A stretch of 64,000 nucleotides of DNA, from positions 62,001 through 126,000 of the forward strand of contig CBFHNF010000006.1 in NCBI GenBank assembly GCA_965657135.1, in the 5' to 3' direction. Of this stretch, positions 1-8,178 are shown one piece after another. This DNA comes from HIMB11 sp965657135 (lineage in GTDB: Bacteria > Pseudomonadota > Alphaproteobacteria > Rhodobacterales > Rhodobacteraceae). Under the pieces are notes generated by a model that was not told where the DNA came from, searched no databases, and saw nothing but the letters and a program-made list of their open reading frames with translations. Position numbers and translations under genes: made by a program. Positions within the stretch are counted from its first letter, which is position 1. Each line of letters starts with the position of its first letter.

Positions 1-467
1 ATATCACAATTGTGGAATTTATGGATTATCGCTGTGGCTACTGCAAACGCGCGCATGTCGCTGTGGAAGAGTTGATTAAGGCAGATGGCAGCATCCGCTT
101 CATCGTCAAAGAATTCCCCGTTCTTGGCGAAGCGTCGGAAATGGCATCTGCCTTTGCGGTGGCTGTGAAACAATTACATGGTGATAGCGCCTATAAGGCG
201 GCGCATGATACATTGCTAACCTTTAATGGCGAAATCAACGAAAAAACCCTTGGCCGACTCGCAGGTATTCTGGGACATGACGCAAACGGCGTGCTGGATC
301 ACATGACCAACGAAACCGTCATGAATGAGATATTAGAAACCCGCCTGCTTGCCGAACGTTTGCAAATCAATGGTACACCCACATTTGTGTTTGACGACGA
401 ATTGGTTCGTGGCGCAGTATCCTATGACACAATGACATCACTGGTTGCGGCAAAGCGTCAGGATTAA
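1..467 (+). CDS. DsbA-family thiol:disulfide oxidoreductase (5' truncated by window edge)
   Basis: This is the C-terminal part of a periplasmic thioredoxin-fold disulfide oxidoreductase. The reading frame is open from the window edge (first full codon at base 3) and ends with TAA at 465-467, so the true start and any signal peptide lie outside. A CGYC active site is encoded at 33-44, preceded by the strand ITIVEFMDYR, and the cis-proline loop (NGTPTFVF) lies near 366-389. The insert between them is helical, as in the DsbA/Com1 family. Such proteins oxidise or isomerise cysteines in exported proteins. The specific partner cannot be told from the fragment. It is followed on the same strand by the broken membrane-protein gene. 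Confidence 0.85.
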   Translation, partial: ITIVEFMDYRCGYCKRAHVAVEELIKADGSIRFIVKEFPVLGEASEMASAFAVAVKQLHGDSAYKAAHDTLLTFNGEINEKTLGRLAGILGHDANGVLDHMTNETVMNEILETRLLAERLQINGTPTFVFDDELVRGAVSYDTMTSLVAAKRQD

Positions 468-487
468 AAGGGATACAGGGATATTAC

Positions 488-1120
488 ATAACTGCACTAC
501 GTTACAGTCAAGCTGCGTTTATTCTCGCGCTTGGATACTTTATCTATCAATTTACCACACATGATTACAGCGCATGGGGCATTCATTTTCGCTTTCTAAC
601 GACATGGGGGCTGACGGCGGCAACGGTGGGACATTATTTGCTGTTTGCTGCGCGCCGTAAGGGGCGAACCAAATCCTGTGCTGCGTTTATTTCGGCAGCT
701 GCGGTGTTGAATATCATGGTGATTTTTTTGTATTGGCGCTTGTATTTTATAGATCCTGCATTGATGAATGGCGACACTACTCCTGTCTAGTTTCAGGAAT
801 ATTACCTGCACCTCGTTGGTCCTGCGATTATCCTGATCGAGGCATTGTTTATTTCGCGCGCGTTTGATCAAATGCTGCGCGGCATGGGCATGACCGTTGC
901 GCTGTGTGTCGCCTTTGTCATCTGGACAGAGGGATTTGTTGGACCCTTAAACGACACCCCTATGGGCAGTGTGACATCGGGCCTGACCTATCCGTTCCTA
1001 AATGATCTGGATGTGAGTGGGCGCATGAATTTCTATGCAACCAAGATCGCAACAACATTGGTCTTTTATGCGCTCTGCTGGGCAACTGCTCGGGGATTGG
1101 GCAAATTTCGCCGCACGTGA
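488..1120 (+). pseudogene. Decayed multi-pass membrane protein gene (lost start codon, internal amber)
   Basis: One continuous frame of about 210 codons runs here, broken only by TAG at 788-790. The first half reads ALRYSQAAFILALGYFIYQF and later GLTAATVGHYLLF. The second half (from 791) has QEYYLHLVGPAIILIEALF and YPFLNDLDVSGRMNFYATK. Several hydrophobic spans suggest five or six membrane helices. There is no ATG or GTG at a plausible start. ATA at 488, just after AGGG at 477-480 and followed by ACT GCA CTA CGT, looks like a mutated ATG. The pattern resembles the AIG1/FAR-17a or Pr6Pr type of membrane protein, but that is only a guess. Two point lesions in an otherwise clean frame suggest recent inactivation. 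Sequencing error at two sites is the alternative. Confidence 0.6.
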
Positions 1121-1129
1121 CGGTTTAAA

Positions 1130-2005
1130 TCACCCCGACACACCCGCTAGGAAGGCCATTAACGACTGTGCGGTTTCTGTTGGATGCTCATCTGGGAAAA
1201 AATGACCACCGCGCATGCTATATGCGGTGATGTTTGAAAACCGATCCTCCCATGTGGCAGGCACGTCAAAGGCGCGCTCCATAATACCGTCGCGCCCCCA
1301 CATGACACAGGTGGGCATGCTCAGGCGTCGGTGCAAATCCGAAGCGTCCAATTCAAAATCATAGGACAAAGCCGCCCGATAATCATTGCACATGCCGCGA
1401 ATACAGTCAGGATCACGCCACGCCGCTTCGTAAGCCTGCATTTGCGTGCGATCAAACTGATCCTCATTTGCGGCCCCCCACCCAATCATACATGATTTAT
1501 AATAAGCAACAGGGTCGGCCCCAATCATCACCTCGGGCAGTGGCGCAGGTTGGGCCAGAAAAAACCAATGGTAATAGGCCCGCGCTACATCTGCGCTCAG
1601 ATCCTCCAACAACAGATGCGTTGGGACAATATCCATGACAGTGATGCTCTTGATACGATCCGGGATATCCAGCGCCATGCGATGCGCCGTACGCCCCCCC
1701 CGATCGTGGCCCACAACATGAAACCGATCAATCCCCAGATGATCCATCAAGGCGATCGGATCAGCGGCCATTTGACGAAATGAATATTGTGTAACATCTT
1801 CGGGTTTATGCGAGGCGCCATAGCCCCGCAAATCTGGGCAAACCACACGATACCCCTGTGCTAAAATCGGGGCGATATATCCCCACATCGCATGCGTTTG
1901 AGGAAATCCGTGCAATAACAACACGGCCTCACCCTGCCCGCCAGAACGATACTGAATGCGCCCAGTGGGCAAATTCACATGCTGCGCTTCAAATCCGTTG
2001 AACAT
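1130..2005 (-). CDS. Alpha/beta hydrolase, haloacetate (fluoroacetate-type) dehalogenase-like
   Basis: A 291-residue alpha/beta-hydrolase that probably hydrolyses a carbon-halogen bond in a short haloacid. Visible residues are the oxyanion-side LLHGFPQ motif, the nucleophile Asp101 in HDRGGR with Arg102 and Arg105, Asp125 after strand 6, the halide-pocket pair His146-Trp147, Trp176, Tyr209, and the catalytic His268 in GGHFFP. These correspond one by one to the active-site set known for the fluoroacetate dehalogenase of Rhodopseudomonas palustris. Epoxide hydrolases of this fold share the Asp nucleophile but normally lack the His-Trp halide pair, so dehalogenase is preferred. It is monocistronic and convergent with the pseudogene. 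The natural substrate is unknown. Confidence 0.7.
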   Translation of the reverse strand: MFNGFEAQHVNLPTGRIQYRSGGQGEAVLLLHGFPQTHAMWGYIAPILAQGYRVVCPDLRGYGASHKPEDVTQYSFRQMAADPIALMDHLGIDRFHVVGHDRGGRTAHRMALDIPDRIKSITVMDIVPTHLLLEDLSADVARAYYHWFFLAQPAPLPEVMIGADPVAYYKSCMIGWGAANEDQFDRTQMQAYEAAWRDPDCIRGMCNDYRAALSYDFELDASDLHRRLSMPTCVMWGRDGIMERAFDVPATWEDRFSNITAYSMRGGHFFPDEHPTETAQSLMAFLAGVSG

Positions 2006-2074
2006 TTATCACCTGCCTATTTTCCAAGTTTACGCACTATCACGTCAATTTTGGCTGCAAATCAACTTTTTTAA

Positions 2075-2128
2075 AAGGTAACCTTGATGTTACATTGTCA
2101 AATACTCTATATGTAACCCATAGGTTAC
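2075..2128 (+). promoter_or_regulatory. Promoter with two GTAAC/GTTAC inverted repeats (probable autoregulatory operator)
   Basis: A -35-like TTGATG (2085-2090) and a -10-like TATATG (2108-2113) are 17 bp apart, about 35 bases before the membrane-protein start. One inverted repeat, GTAAC-6-GTTAC (2078-2082/2089-2093), overlaps the -35. A second, GTAACC-CATA-GGTTAC (2113-2128), overlaps the -10. Both share the same half-site, which suggests one dimeric repressor. The XRE protein encoded at the end of this two-gene unit is the obvious candidate. The motifs are seen; the function is inferred. Confidence 0.55.
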
Positions 2129-2147
2129 TTTAATAAGGAATATCATT

Positions 2148-2558
2148 ATGCTTACTTCAGAAACACTTTCTACATTTCGTCGTATTATGTTTGCGAACAC
2201 GGGTTTGACGTGTCTTGTCTATGCTGGTTTGGCCATTGCGCAAATGCGACCCAACCCTTTCCCATTTTGGATCCCTGGTATCCTCGGCCTGATCAGTGCC
2301 GCGCTTATCTTTGCGCTTTCGCGTGCTGCAGGACGCACCAGCGCAGAACAGGCCTTTGACGATAGTTACGTGATGGACAAACGCCGCGCCGAGGCACATG
2401 CGTTTTGGATTGCACTTATGTTATATCCAATCTTTGGGATATTCATGGCAACGGGTGCGGTTGCCCTACCCACTGCATTTGCGGCGATGGGCACGCTGAC
2501 GGGGGGGGCGGCATACCTATTGCTGTTCACATATTATGATGCCATGGGACGCGCATGA
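2148..2558 (+). CDS. Small four-helix membrane protein, partner of XRE regulator
   Basis: A 136-residue integral membrane protein of unknown function. Hydrophobic spans lie at about 15-33, 40-58, 86-108 and 111-133, with a polar loop between the second and third that contains several charged residues (about 60-84). It starts with ATG after an AAGGA Shine-Dalgarno at 2135-2139. Its stop overlaps the start of the downstream regulator (ATGA), so the two are translationally coupled. A small membrane protein coupled to a short Cro/CI-type regulator is a common arrangement in bacteria, often acting as a sensor or target pair. I do not recognise a named family with certainty. Confidence 0.75.
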   Translation: MLTSETLSTFRRIMFANTGLTCLVYAGLAIAQMRPNPFPFWIPGILGLISAALIFALSRAAGRTSAEQAFDDSYVMDKRRAEAHAFWIALMLYPIFGIFMATGAVALPTAFAAMGTLTGGAAYLLLFTYYDAMGRA

Positions 2559-2758
2559 AACTGATTGTCCATGTTACCGAAATTAGAAAAGCCAAAGGTC
2601 TAACCCAAGCGGATTTGGCCCAACTGGCAAACGTATCGCGCAAAACCATCAACACGATTGAAAACCGCGTTTTTGTGCCATCGACCATTTTGGCACTGAC
2701 ATTGGCCAAAGTGTTGGAAGTTTCGGTTCACGACCTGTTTGAATTGCCCAAAGAATAA
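2555..2758 (+). CDS. XRE-family helix-turn-helix transcriptional regulator (67 aa)
   Basis: A minimal Cro/CI-type DNA-binding protein consisting almost only of the five-helix HTH domain. The helix-turn-helix runs about residues 14-35 (KGLTQADLAQLANVSRKTIN), followed by the typical IENRVFVPSTILALTLAKVLEVSVHDLF tail. Its start overlaps the upstream membrane-protein stop by four bases. It most likely binds the paired GTAAC/GTTAC repeats over the promoter of its own operon. No sensory domain is present, so the upstream membrane protein could supply the signal. Family assignment is firm; the target is inferred. Confidence 0.88.
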   Translation: MKLIVHVTEIRKAKGLTQADLAQLANVSRKTINTIENRVFVPSTILALTLAKVLEVSVHDLFELPKE

Positions 2759-2793
2759 AAAATGCCCAAGGTGTCGCCTTGGGCATTTCTTTG
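2757..2793. terminator. Bidirectional intrinsic terminator between XRE gene and M20 peptidase gene
   Basis: A perfect 11-bp stem, AATGCCCAAGG (2761-2771) and CCTTGGGCATT (2777-2787), encloses a TGTCG loop. Runs of T on both outer sides (A-run at 2757-2762, T-rich 2786-2793) let it serve the convergent XRE operon and the M20 peptidase gene. Confidence 0.85.
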
Positions 2794-2813
2794 TTTAAAC
2801 CTGTCTTCGCGTT

Positions 2814-4187
2814 CTATTCAACCAATTTATCCAACACCCGCGCCCAGCTGCGGATGCCTTTGTGGAAACTTTCCATATCATATTTTTCGTTCGGGCTGTG
2901 GAGTTGGTCGTCATCTTTACCAAATCCGATTAACAGGGGATCACGTCCAGTGATTTCTTGGAAATAGCCCGCGATAGGAATTGACCCTCCGCATCCGACA
3001 AAGGCGGCAGGGATGCCCCATTCATCGCTTAACGCCTGACGCGCGGCCTCGAATTCGGGGGCGTCAATTGACATATGCGATGCAGGACCAGTGCCATGCC
3101 CCAAAAACTCGACCTGACAATCGGCAGGAACCATGGCACGGACCATCGCGCGAAAATCTTCGCGAATTTTAAAAGGATCTTGTTCACCGACTAAACGAAA
3201 GGACACTTTGGCAGATGCATAACTGGGTAGAACGGTTTTAAACCCCTCGCCCGTGTACCCACTGGTCATTCCATTGATTTCACACGTCGGGCGCGACCAT
3301 ATCATTTCAAGCGCGCTGCGCCCCGCCTCACCCGCAGGATCGGCCAAGCCCACATCACCCAAAAAAGCCGCATGATCAAAGTTTAGGCCATCCCACTGCG
3401 CGGCAACTTCATCTGGTAATTCGTCAACGCCGTCATAGAAATTTGGCACCATGATGCGCCCCTGATCATCATGCAGACTGGCCAGAATTTTCGATAAAAC
3501 GCGGGCTGGATTCATCGCAGCCCCCCCATACATACCTGAATGCAGATCCTTATTTGGACCTGTGATTTTAATCTCTTCTCCCAGCAAACCGCGCAGCATA
3601 GTGACGATTGCAGGTGTTTTGCTTTCAAATAGGCCTGTGTCACAGATTAAAACGATGTCTGATGTAAGCTCCTCTGCGTTTTCTTTCATGAATGGAATCA
3701 GACTTGGTGATCCGCTTTCTTCTTCGCCTTCAAAGAAAAACGTGATTTTACATGACAGTGACCCGTGTACCTCTTTCCAGGCGCGGCAGGCTTCGACAAA
3801 GGTCATCAATTGCCCCTTATCATCCGAGGATCCCCGCCCGCGGATCACGCGGCCTTTTGGTGTTTCTTCAACTACGGGATCAAATGGATCGCGGTGCCAC
3901 AAATCGATTGGATCAACAGGCTGGACATCATAGTGGCCGTAAAACAGGATATGCGGCCCGGCCCCATCCACATGTCCAACAACCATCGGATGGCCTGGCG
4001 TCTGGCGTTTGCTGGCACGTGCACCCAAAGTTTCCAGATCACGCACCAACCAATCCGCGGCCTCTTGACAGTCATCGGCATAGGAGGGATCGGTCGAAAT
4101 GGAGCGGATGCGCAACAATTCCAGCAAACGATCGGTGGATTTTTCAATATCTGCGTCAATACGCGCCAGTACCAAATCTAGCGACAT
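2814..4187 (-). CDS. M20-family metallopeptidase / dipeptidase
   Basis: A 457-residue cytosolic zinc peptidase of the M20/M25/M40 family, CNDP-like dipeptidase branch. Zinc-site residues are visible: His85 and Asp87 in FYGHYDVQP, Asp122-Asp123 in GRGSSDDKGQ, the Glu155-Glu156 pair in FEGEEESGS, Asp183 in ICDTG, and the late His in QLHSPNEKYD. A dimerisation lid occupies about 200-330. Such enzymes cut dipeptides or acylated amino acids. The exact substrate is not predictable from sequence. It is divergent from hemA and ends at the shared terminator. Confidence 0.88.
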   Translation of the reverse strand: MSLDLVLARIDADIEKSTDRLLELLRIRSISTDPSYADDCQEAADWLVRDLETLGARASKRQTPGHPMVVGHVDGAGPHILFYGHYDVQPVDPIDLWHRDPFDPVVEETPKGRVIRGRGSSDDKGQLMTFVEACRAWKEVHGSLSCKITFFFEGEEESGSPSLIPFMKENAEELTSDIVLICDTGLFESKTPAIVTMLRGLLGEEIKITGPNKDLHSGMYGGAAMNPARVLSKILASLHDDQGRIMVPNFYDGVDELPDEVAAQWDGLNFDHAAFLGDVGLADPAGEAGRSALEMIWSRPTCEINGMTSGYTGEGFKTVLPSYASAKVSFRLVGEQDPFKIREDFRAMVRAMVPADCQVEFLGHGTGPASHMSIDAPEFEAARQALSDEWGIPAAFVGCGGSIPIAGYFQEITGRDPLLIGFGKDDDQLHSPNEKYDMESFHKGIRSWARVLDKLVE

Positions 4188-4234
4188 TCGAATCTCCTGT
4201 TATTTAGTTGTTACATGGACGCTAGCACCGGATC

Positions 4235-4315
4235 AGAAATCAACCAACTTAGATTTCTAATCCTCAAATAAAAATCAGATAAACCATTTGACCCATAAGA
4301 AAATATGAATATGTT
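4235..4315 (+). promoter_or_regulatory. hemA upstream region: candidate promoter and inverted repeat
   Basis: Between the divergent M20 peptidase gene and hemA there is an inverted repeat, AGAAATC-10-GATTTCT (4235-4258), and a -35/-10-like pair, TTGACC (4288-4293) and TATGTT (4310-4315), 16 bp apart. Transcription from that pair would start near 4322. This favours the hemA start at 4345 over the ATG at 4327. No FnrL-type TTGAT-N4-ATCAA box was seen. Confidence 0.35.
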
Positions 4316-4344
4316 ATGGGGAACAGATGAACAAGGACGATTGC

Positions 4345-5568
4345 ATGGATTACACTGCGCATCTTGACGGAGCCCTTTCACGCCTTCATGAAGAAGGTCG
4401 CTATCGCACGTTTATCGATATTGAACGTGCACAGGGTAAATTTCCGCATGCGCTCTGGAACTGTCCTGATGGAAGCAAAAAACCGATCGTTGTCTGGTGT
4501 GGAAACGACTATCTAGGAATGGGCCAGCACCCTGTCGTCTTAAATGCGATGCATGAAGCGTTGGATGCAACAGGTGCCGGCTCGGGTGGGACGCGCAACA
4601 TTTCAGGCACAACCGTTTATCACAAACGACTAGAAGCCGAATTGGCCGATCTTCACGGTAAAGAAGCCGCGCTTTTGTTTACATCTGCGTATATCGCAAA
4701 TGATGCAACGTTATCGACACTGCCAAAATTGTTCCCTGGGTTGATCATTTATTCAGACGAATTAAACCACGCCTCGATGATCGAAGGTGTGCGTCGCAAT
4801 GGTGGTGCGAAACGGATTTTCCGTCATAACGACGTTGAACATTTGCGCGAACTGCTGCAGGCCGACGACCCATCTGCACCAAAACTAATTGCATTTGAGT
4901 CCGTTTATTCAATGGATGGTGACTTTGGCCCGATTGAGGCGATTTGTGATCTAGCCGATGAATTTAATGCATTGACCTACATTGACGAAGTGCACGCCGT
5001 CGGCATGTACGGCCCCCGTGGTGGTGGCGTTTGTGAACGAGATAACCTGGCCCATCGTATTGATATCATTAACGGCACCTTGGCCAAGGCCTATGGTGTG
5101 ATGGGCGGCTATATCGCGGCCAGCGAAAAAATGTGTGATGCGGTGCGCTCTTATGCGCCGGGATTTATCTTTACAACGTCATTGCCTCCTGCGGTTGCGG
5201 CGGGTGCGGCGGCATCGGTTGCGCATCTAAAATCGGATCAGACGCTGCGCGATCAACACCAATTACAGGCGCGAATTTTGAAGATGCGTCTGAAGGGATT
5301 GGGACTTCCGATTATTGATCACGGCAGTCATATTGTGCCGGTGATTGTCGGCAACCCAGTGCATACGAAAAAGCTGTCTGACATGCTGCTGAGTGAGCAC
5401 GGAATCTACGTCCAACCCATCAACTTCCCGACGGTACCTCGTGGCACAGAACGACTGCGTTTCACGCCGTCGCCTGTTCATGGACCCAAGGAAATTGACG
5501 CGCTTGTAAAGGCGATGGACGCTCTTTGGTCCCATTGTGCGCTAAATCGTGCCGAAATAAGCGCATAA
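4345..5568 (+). CDS. hemA: 5-aminolevulinate synthase
   Basis: Condenses glycine and succinyl-CoA to 5-aminolevulinate, the first step of tetrapyrrole synthesis by the C4 route used by alphaproteobacteria. It is a 407-residue fold-type-I PLP enzyme. The GSGGTRNISGT motif (about 83-93), the IDEVHAVGMYG motif and the PLP-binding lysine in GTLAKAYGVMGG (about residue 248) are all present, and the C-terminal RGTERLRFTPSP is conserved. I chose ATG 4345 because family members begin MDY and an AAGGA lies 7 bases upstream. An in-frame ATG at 4327 would add six residues. The gene stands alone, divergent from the peptidase. Confidence 0.95.
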   Translation: MDYTAHLDGALSRLHEEGRYRTFIDIERAQGKFPHALWNCPDGSKKPIVVWCGNDYLGMGQHPVVLNAMHEALDATGAGSGGTRNISGTTVYHKRLEAELADLHGKEAALLFTSAYIANDATLSTLPKLFPGLIIYSDELNHASMIEGVRRNGGAKRIFRHNDVEHLRELLQADDPSAPKLIAFESVYSMDGDFGPIEAICDLADEFNALTYIDEVHAVGMYGPRGGGVCERDNLAHRIDIINGTLAKAYGVMGGYIAASEKMCDAVRSYAPGFIFTTSLPPAVAAGAAASVAHLKSDQTLRDQHQLQARILKMRLKGLGLPIIDHGSHIVPVIVGNPVHTKKLSDMLLSEHGIYVQPINFPTVPRGTERLRFTPSPVHGPKEIDALVKAMDALWSHCALNRAEISA

Positions 5569-5627
5569 CCCTAACAAAAGTGCACAAATTGTAACTTTGT
5601 GTTATTACAACTCAAGGTGTTAGGTTT

Positions 5628-5670
5628 CGATTCGGCAGAATCGTGCATGGGGATGCAACGCTAGGGGCGT
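5628..5670 (+). promoter_or_regulatory. Three abutting hairpins in the 5' leader of the RodZ-like gene
   Basis: Three perfect stem-loops follow one another with no spacer bases: CGATTC-GGCA-GAATCG (5628-5643), TGCAT-GGGG-ATGCA (5644-5657) and ACGC-TAGGG-GCGT (5658-5670). The third holds most of the AGGGG Shine-Dalgarno (5663-5667) in its loop, 9 bases before ATG 5677. This looks like a structured translation-control leader. I cannot match it to a known riboswitch or thermometer. Confidence 0.45.
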
Positions 5671-5676
5671 GGTAAA

Positions 5677-6921
5677 ATGGCAGGGACGAATCTGACCCAT
5701 GAAGGTCGGAACGACATGAGTAGACCAAAGGGCTTTGACGACTATGAAGTGCGTCTGGGCGACCTTCTGCGCGGTGAACGCGCCACCCTTGGTAAGTCAT
5801 TGATGGACGTTCAGCGCGAACTTCGCATTAACGCAACCTACATCGCAGCCATCGAAAATTGTAATTATGAAGCCTTTGAAACACCCAGCTTTGTTTCTGG
5901 CTTTGTGCGGTCTTACGCGCGGTATCTAAAGCTGGATCAAGAAGAAATTTACCGGCAGTTCTGCCAAGAAAGTGGTTTCGTGCCCGCACATGGACTGTCG
6001 GATGGAGCTTCTACTCTTCGAAATGGCAAAGCCATACCAATAGCAGGGCCATTGACCAGCGATGTAGACGACGCGATATTTTCAAAATCACCATCCGCGA
6101 TTGTCCCCACCAAAAAAATTTGGAGTGATCAGTTTGAAGCAGCCGCGATCGGATCCATCGCGGTTTTATGTTTGCTGGTTGCCGGATTGGGATATGGCGC
6201 CTGGTCGGTTTTTCAGGAAATTCAAAAAGTCCAAGTCGTCCCCTCGGAAAATACGCCAATCGTTCAATCACAATATGACAGTATGAACGCGGTTGATGGT
6301 GTTACTGAAACCATTGGGCTATCTATGGATCAGCACAGTGATAAGTTGGAACGGATGTATCGTCCCCCAGCCTTAGACGTGCCAATTTTGGTGGCGCGCG
6401 ATGCGCCTATTTCAACCCTTGATCCAGACAGATTTGCGAACTTCCCCGAAAGTGTAAAAGAACAAAGCCTTCCTTCGTTCTCAGGAATGGACGCGATCAT
6501 TGCGAATGTGGTTGAAAAAGTCAGCCTAGAAGACACAGCGAGCGTTGCACCGCAAGTCGTGGAAAAGCTGCCGCCAACAATTGCGATTGTGGTCACCCGT
6601 GAGGCATGGGTTCAAGTGAGGTCGGCCTCGGGCTCGACCCTGCTTGCTAAGATTATGCAACCCGGAGAGGAATTTATTTTACCACAAACCGAAGCTGCGC
6701 CAATGCTACGTGCAGGAATGGCAGGGTCTGTCTATTTCTCGGTCAATAGAACGTTGTTTGGCCCAGCAGGTTCAGGCGGAGATGTGGTGAAAAATGTTGA
6801 ATTGTCTGAAGCAAGCATCAGTGAAAGCTATTCACCTGCCCAGATTGACAAGGACAGTCAGTTGCGCACGTTACTGGCTAAGGTGAACTTTGATAGTTTT
6901 GACATAACTCTGGAACAATAG
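5677..6921 (+). CDS. RodZ-like helix-turn-helix membrane protein with DUF4115 domain
   Basis: A 414-residue bitopic membrane protein. An N-terminal Cro/CI-type HTH (about 25-92, with SLMDVQRELRINATYIAAIE) is cytoplasmic, a single membrane helix lies at about 153-176, and the exported part ends in a DUF4115-like beta domain (about 298-372, VTREAWVQVRS...SVYF). This is the architecture of RodZ, which links MreB to the elongation machinery. RodZ-like proteins often sit just upstream of ispG, as here. The start at 5677 fits the AGGGG ribosome site in the leader hairpin. An alternative ATG at 5716 would drop 13 residues. A role in cell shape is inferred from architecture only. Confidence 0.8.
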   Translation: MAGTNLTHEGRNDMSRPKGFDDYEVRLGDLLRGERATLGKSLMDVQRELRINATYIAAIENCNYEAFETPSFVSGFVRSYARYLKLDQEEIYRQFCQESGFVPAHGLSDGASTLRNGKAIPIAGPLTSDVDDAIFSKSPSAIVPTKKIWSDQFEAAAIGSIAVLCLLVAGLGYGAWSVFQEIQKVQVVPSENTPIVQSQYDSMNAVDGVTETIGLSMDQHSDKLERMYRPPALDVPILVARDAPISTLDPDRFANFPESVKEQSLPSFSGMDAIIANVVEKVSLEDTASVAPQVVEKLPPTIAIVVTREAWVQVRSASGSTLLAKIMQPGEEFILPQTEAAPMLRAGMAGSVYFSVNRTLFGPAGSGGDVVKNVELSEASISESYSPAQIDKDSQLRTLLAKVNFDSFDITLEQ

Positions 6922-6929
6922 AAGTTTTA

Positions 6930-6958
6930 TTGCACAACCGTTTTCTGTCAACTATACG
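6930..6958 (+). promoter_or_regulatory. Candidate ispG promoter
   Basis: TTGCAC (6930-6935) and TATACG (6953-6958) are separated by 17 bp and lie 28 bases before the ispG start, in the short gap after the RodZ-like gene. It is a good sigma-70-type match, so ispG can be transcribed independently of the upstream gene. Confidence 0.5.
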
Positions 6959-6985
6959 TTACACAACAGCAAAAACGAGGCTGCT

Positions 6986-8107
6986 ATGTCGCTTAATCAC
7001 GTGCGCCCTTGGCGCAATATATATCGTCGCAAATCCAGACAAATTCACGTCGGCAATGTTCCAATTGGTGGGGATGCACCGATTGCTGTGCAAACTATGA
7101 CCAATACACTGACGACAGACGTGTCAGCAACCATCGCCCAAGTTCAAGCCGCCGCAGATGCAGGCGCCGATATCGTGCGTATTTCTGTTCCAGATCAGGA
7201 CAGTGCAAAGGCACTAAAAAAAATCGTCAAAGAAAGCCCCGTTCCAATCGTGGCAGATATTCATTTTCACTATAAACGCGGCATCGAAGCCGCAGAAGCA
7301 GGCGCTGCATGTCTGCGCATCAATCCCGGCAACATCGGATCACAAGAACGCGTTCGCGAAGTGATTCAGGCTGCGAGGGATAACAATTGTTCCATGCGCA
7401 TCGGTGTGAATGCTGGATCACTCGAAAAGCACCTGCTTGAAAAATACGGCGAACCCTGCCCTGACGCGATGGTTGAAAGCGGATTAGATCACATCAAGAT
7501 CTTGCAAGACAACGATTTTCATGAATTCAAAATCAGCGTCAAAGCATCAGATGTCTTTATGTCGGTTGCCGCTTACCAAGCATTGGCCGAAGCAACAGAT
7601 GCACCTCTGCATCTTGGAATCACCGAAGCCGGCGGTTTGATGAGTGGTACAATTAAATCGGCCATTGGTTTGGGAAATTTGCTTTGGATGGGCATTGGCG
7701 ACACGATCCGCGTGTCTCTGTCGGCCGATCCAGTGGAAGAGGTCAAAGTTGGCTATGACATTCTAAAATCACTGGGCCTGCGCCACCGTGGGGTAAATAT
7801 CATTTCATGCCCCTCGTGCGCACGCCAGGGGTTTAACGTGATTAAAACTGTGGAAACGCTGGAACAACGCCTAGAACACGTAAAAACTCCAATGAGCCTA
7901 TCCATTATCGGCTGCGTCGTGAATGGCCCAGGCGAGGCATTGATGACAGACGTCGGTTTTACAGGCGGTGGCAGCGGTCACGGCATGGTATACTGGGCTG
8001 GAAAACAAGATCATAAAATCAGCAATGATGATATGGTCGATCACATTGTTGAGTTGGTTGAAAAGCGCGCTGCTGAAATTGATGCACAAACCGAAAATAT
8101 CGTTTAA
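6986..8107 (+). CDS. ispG: 4-hydroxy-3-methylbut-2-enyl-diphosphate synthase (flavodoxin)
   Basis: Converts 2-C-methyl-D-erythritol 2,4-cyclodiphosphate to HMBPP in the MEP isoprenoid pathway, using a 4Fe-4S cluster. At 373 residues it has the length of the standard bacterial form. The TIM-barrel part starts with PIAVQTMTNT. The cluster cysteines are in ISCPSCARQGF (about 270 and 273) and IGCVVNGPGE (about 305), with the adjacent glutamate as the fourth ligand. ATG 6986 follows a GAGG site. It lies directly after the RodZ-like gene, a common order in proteobacteria. Confidence 0.96.
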   Translation: MSLNHVRPWRNIYRRKSRQIHVGNVPIGGDAPIAVQTMTNTLTTDVSATIAQVQAAADAGADIVRISVPDQDSAKALKKIVKESPVPIVADIHFHYKRGIEAAEAGAACLRINPGNIGSQERVREVIQAARDNNCSMRIGVNAGSLEKHLLEKYGEPCPDAMVESGLDHIKILQDNDFHEFKISVKASDVFMSVAAYQALAEATDAPLHLGITEAGGLMSGTIKSAIGLGNLLWMGIGDTIRVSLSADPVEEVKVGYDILKSLGLRHRGVNIISCPSCARQGFNVIKTVETLEQRLEHVKTPMSLSIIGCVVNGPGEALMTDVGFTGGGSGHGMVYWAGKQDHKISNDDMVDHIVELVEKRAAEIDAQTENIV

Positions 8108-8178
8108 TCCCAGCCATCACATCCCAGTAAAAACCGACCTATCACAAACTTGGATGACAGATTTTTTGCTCATTCCCC

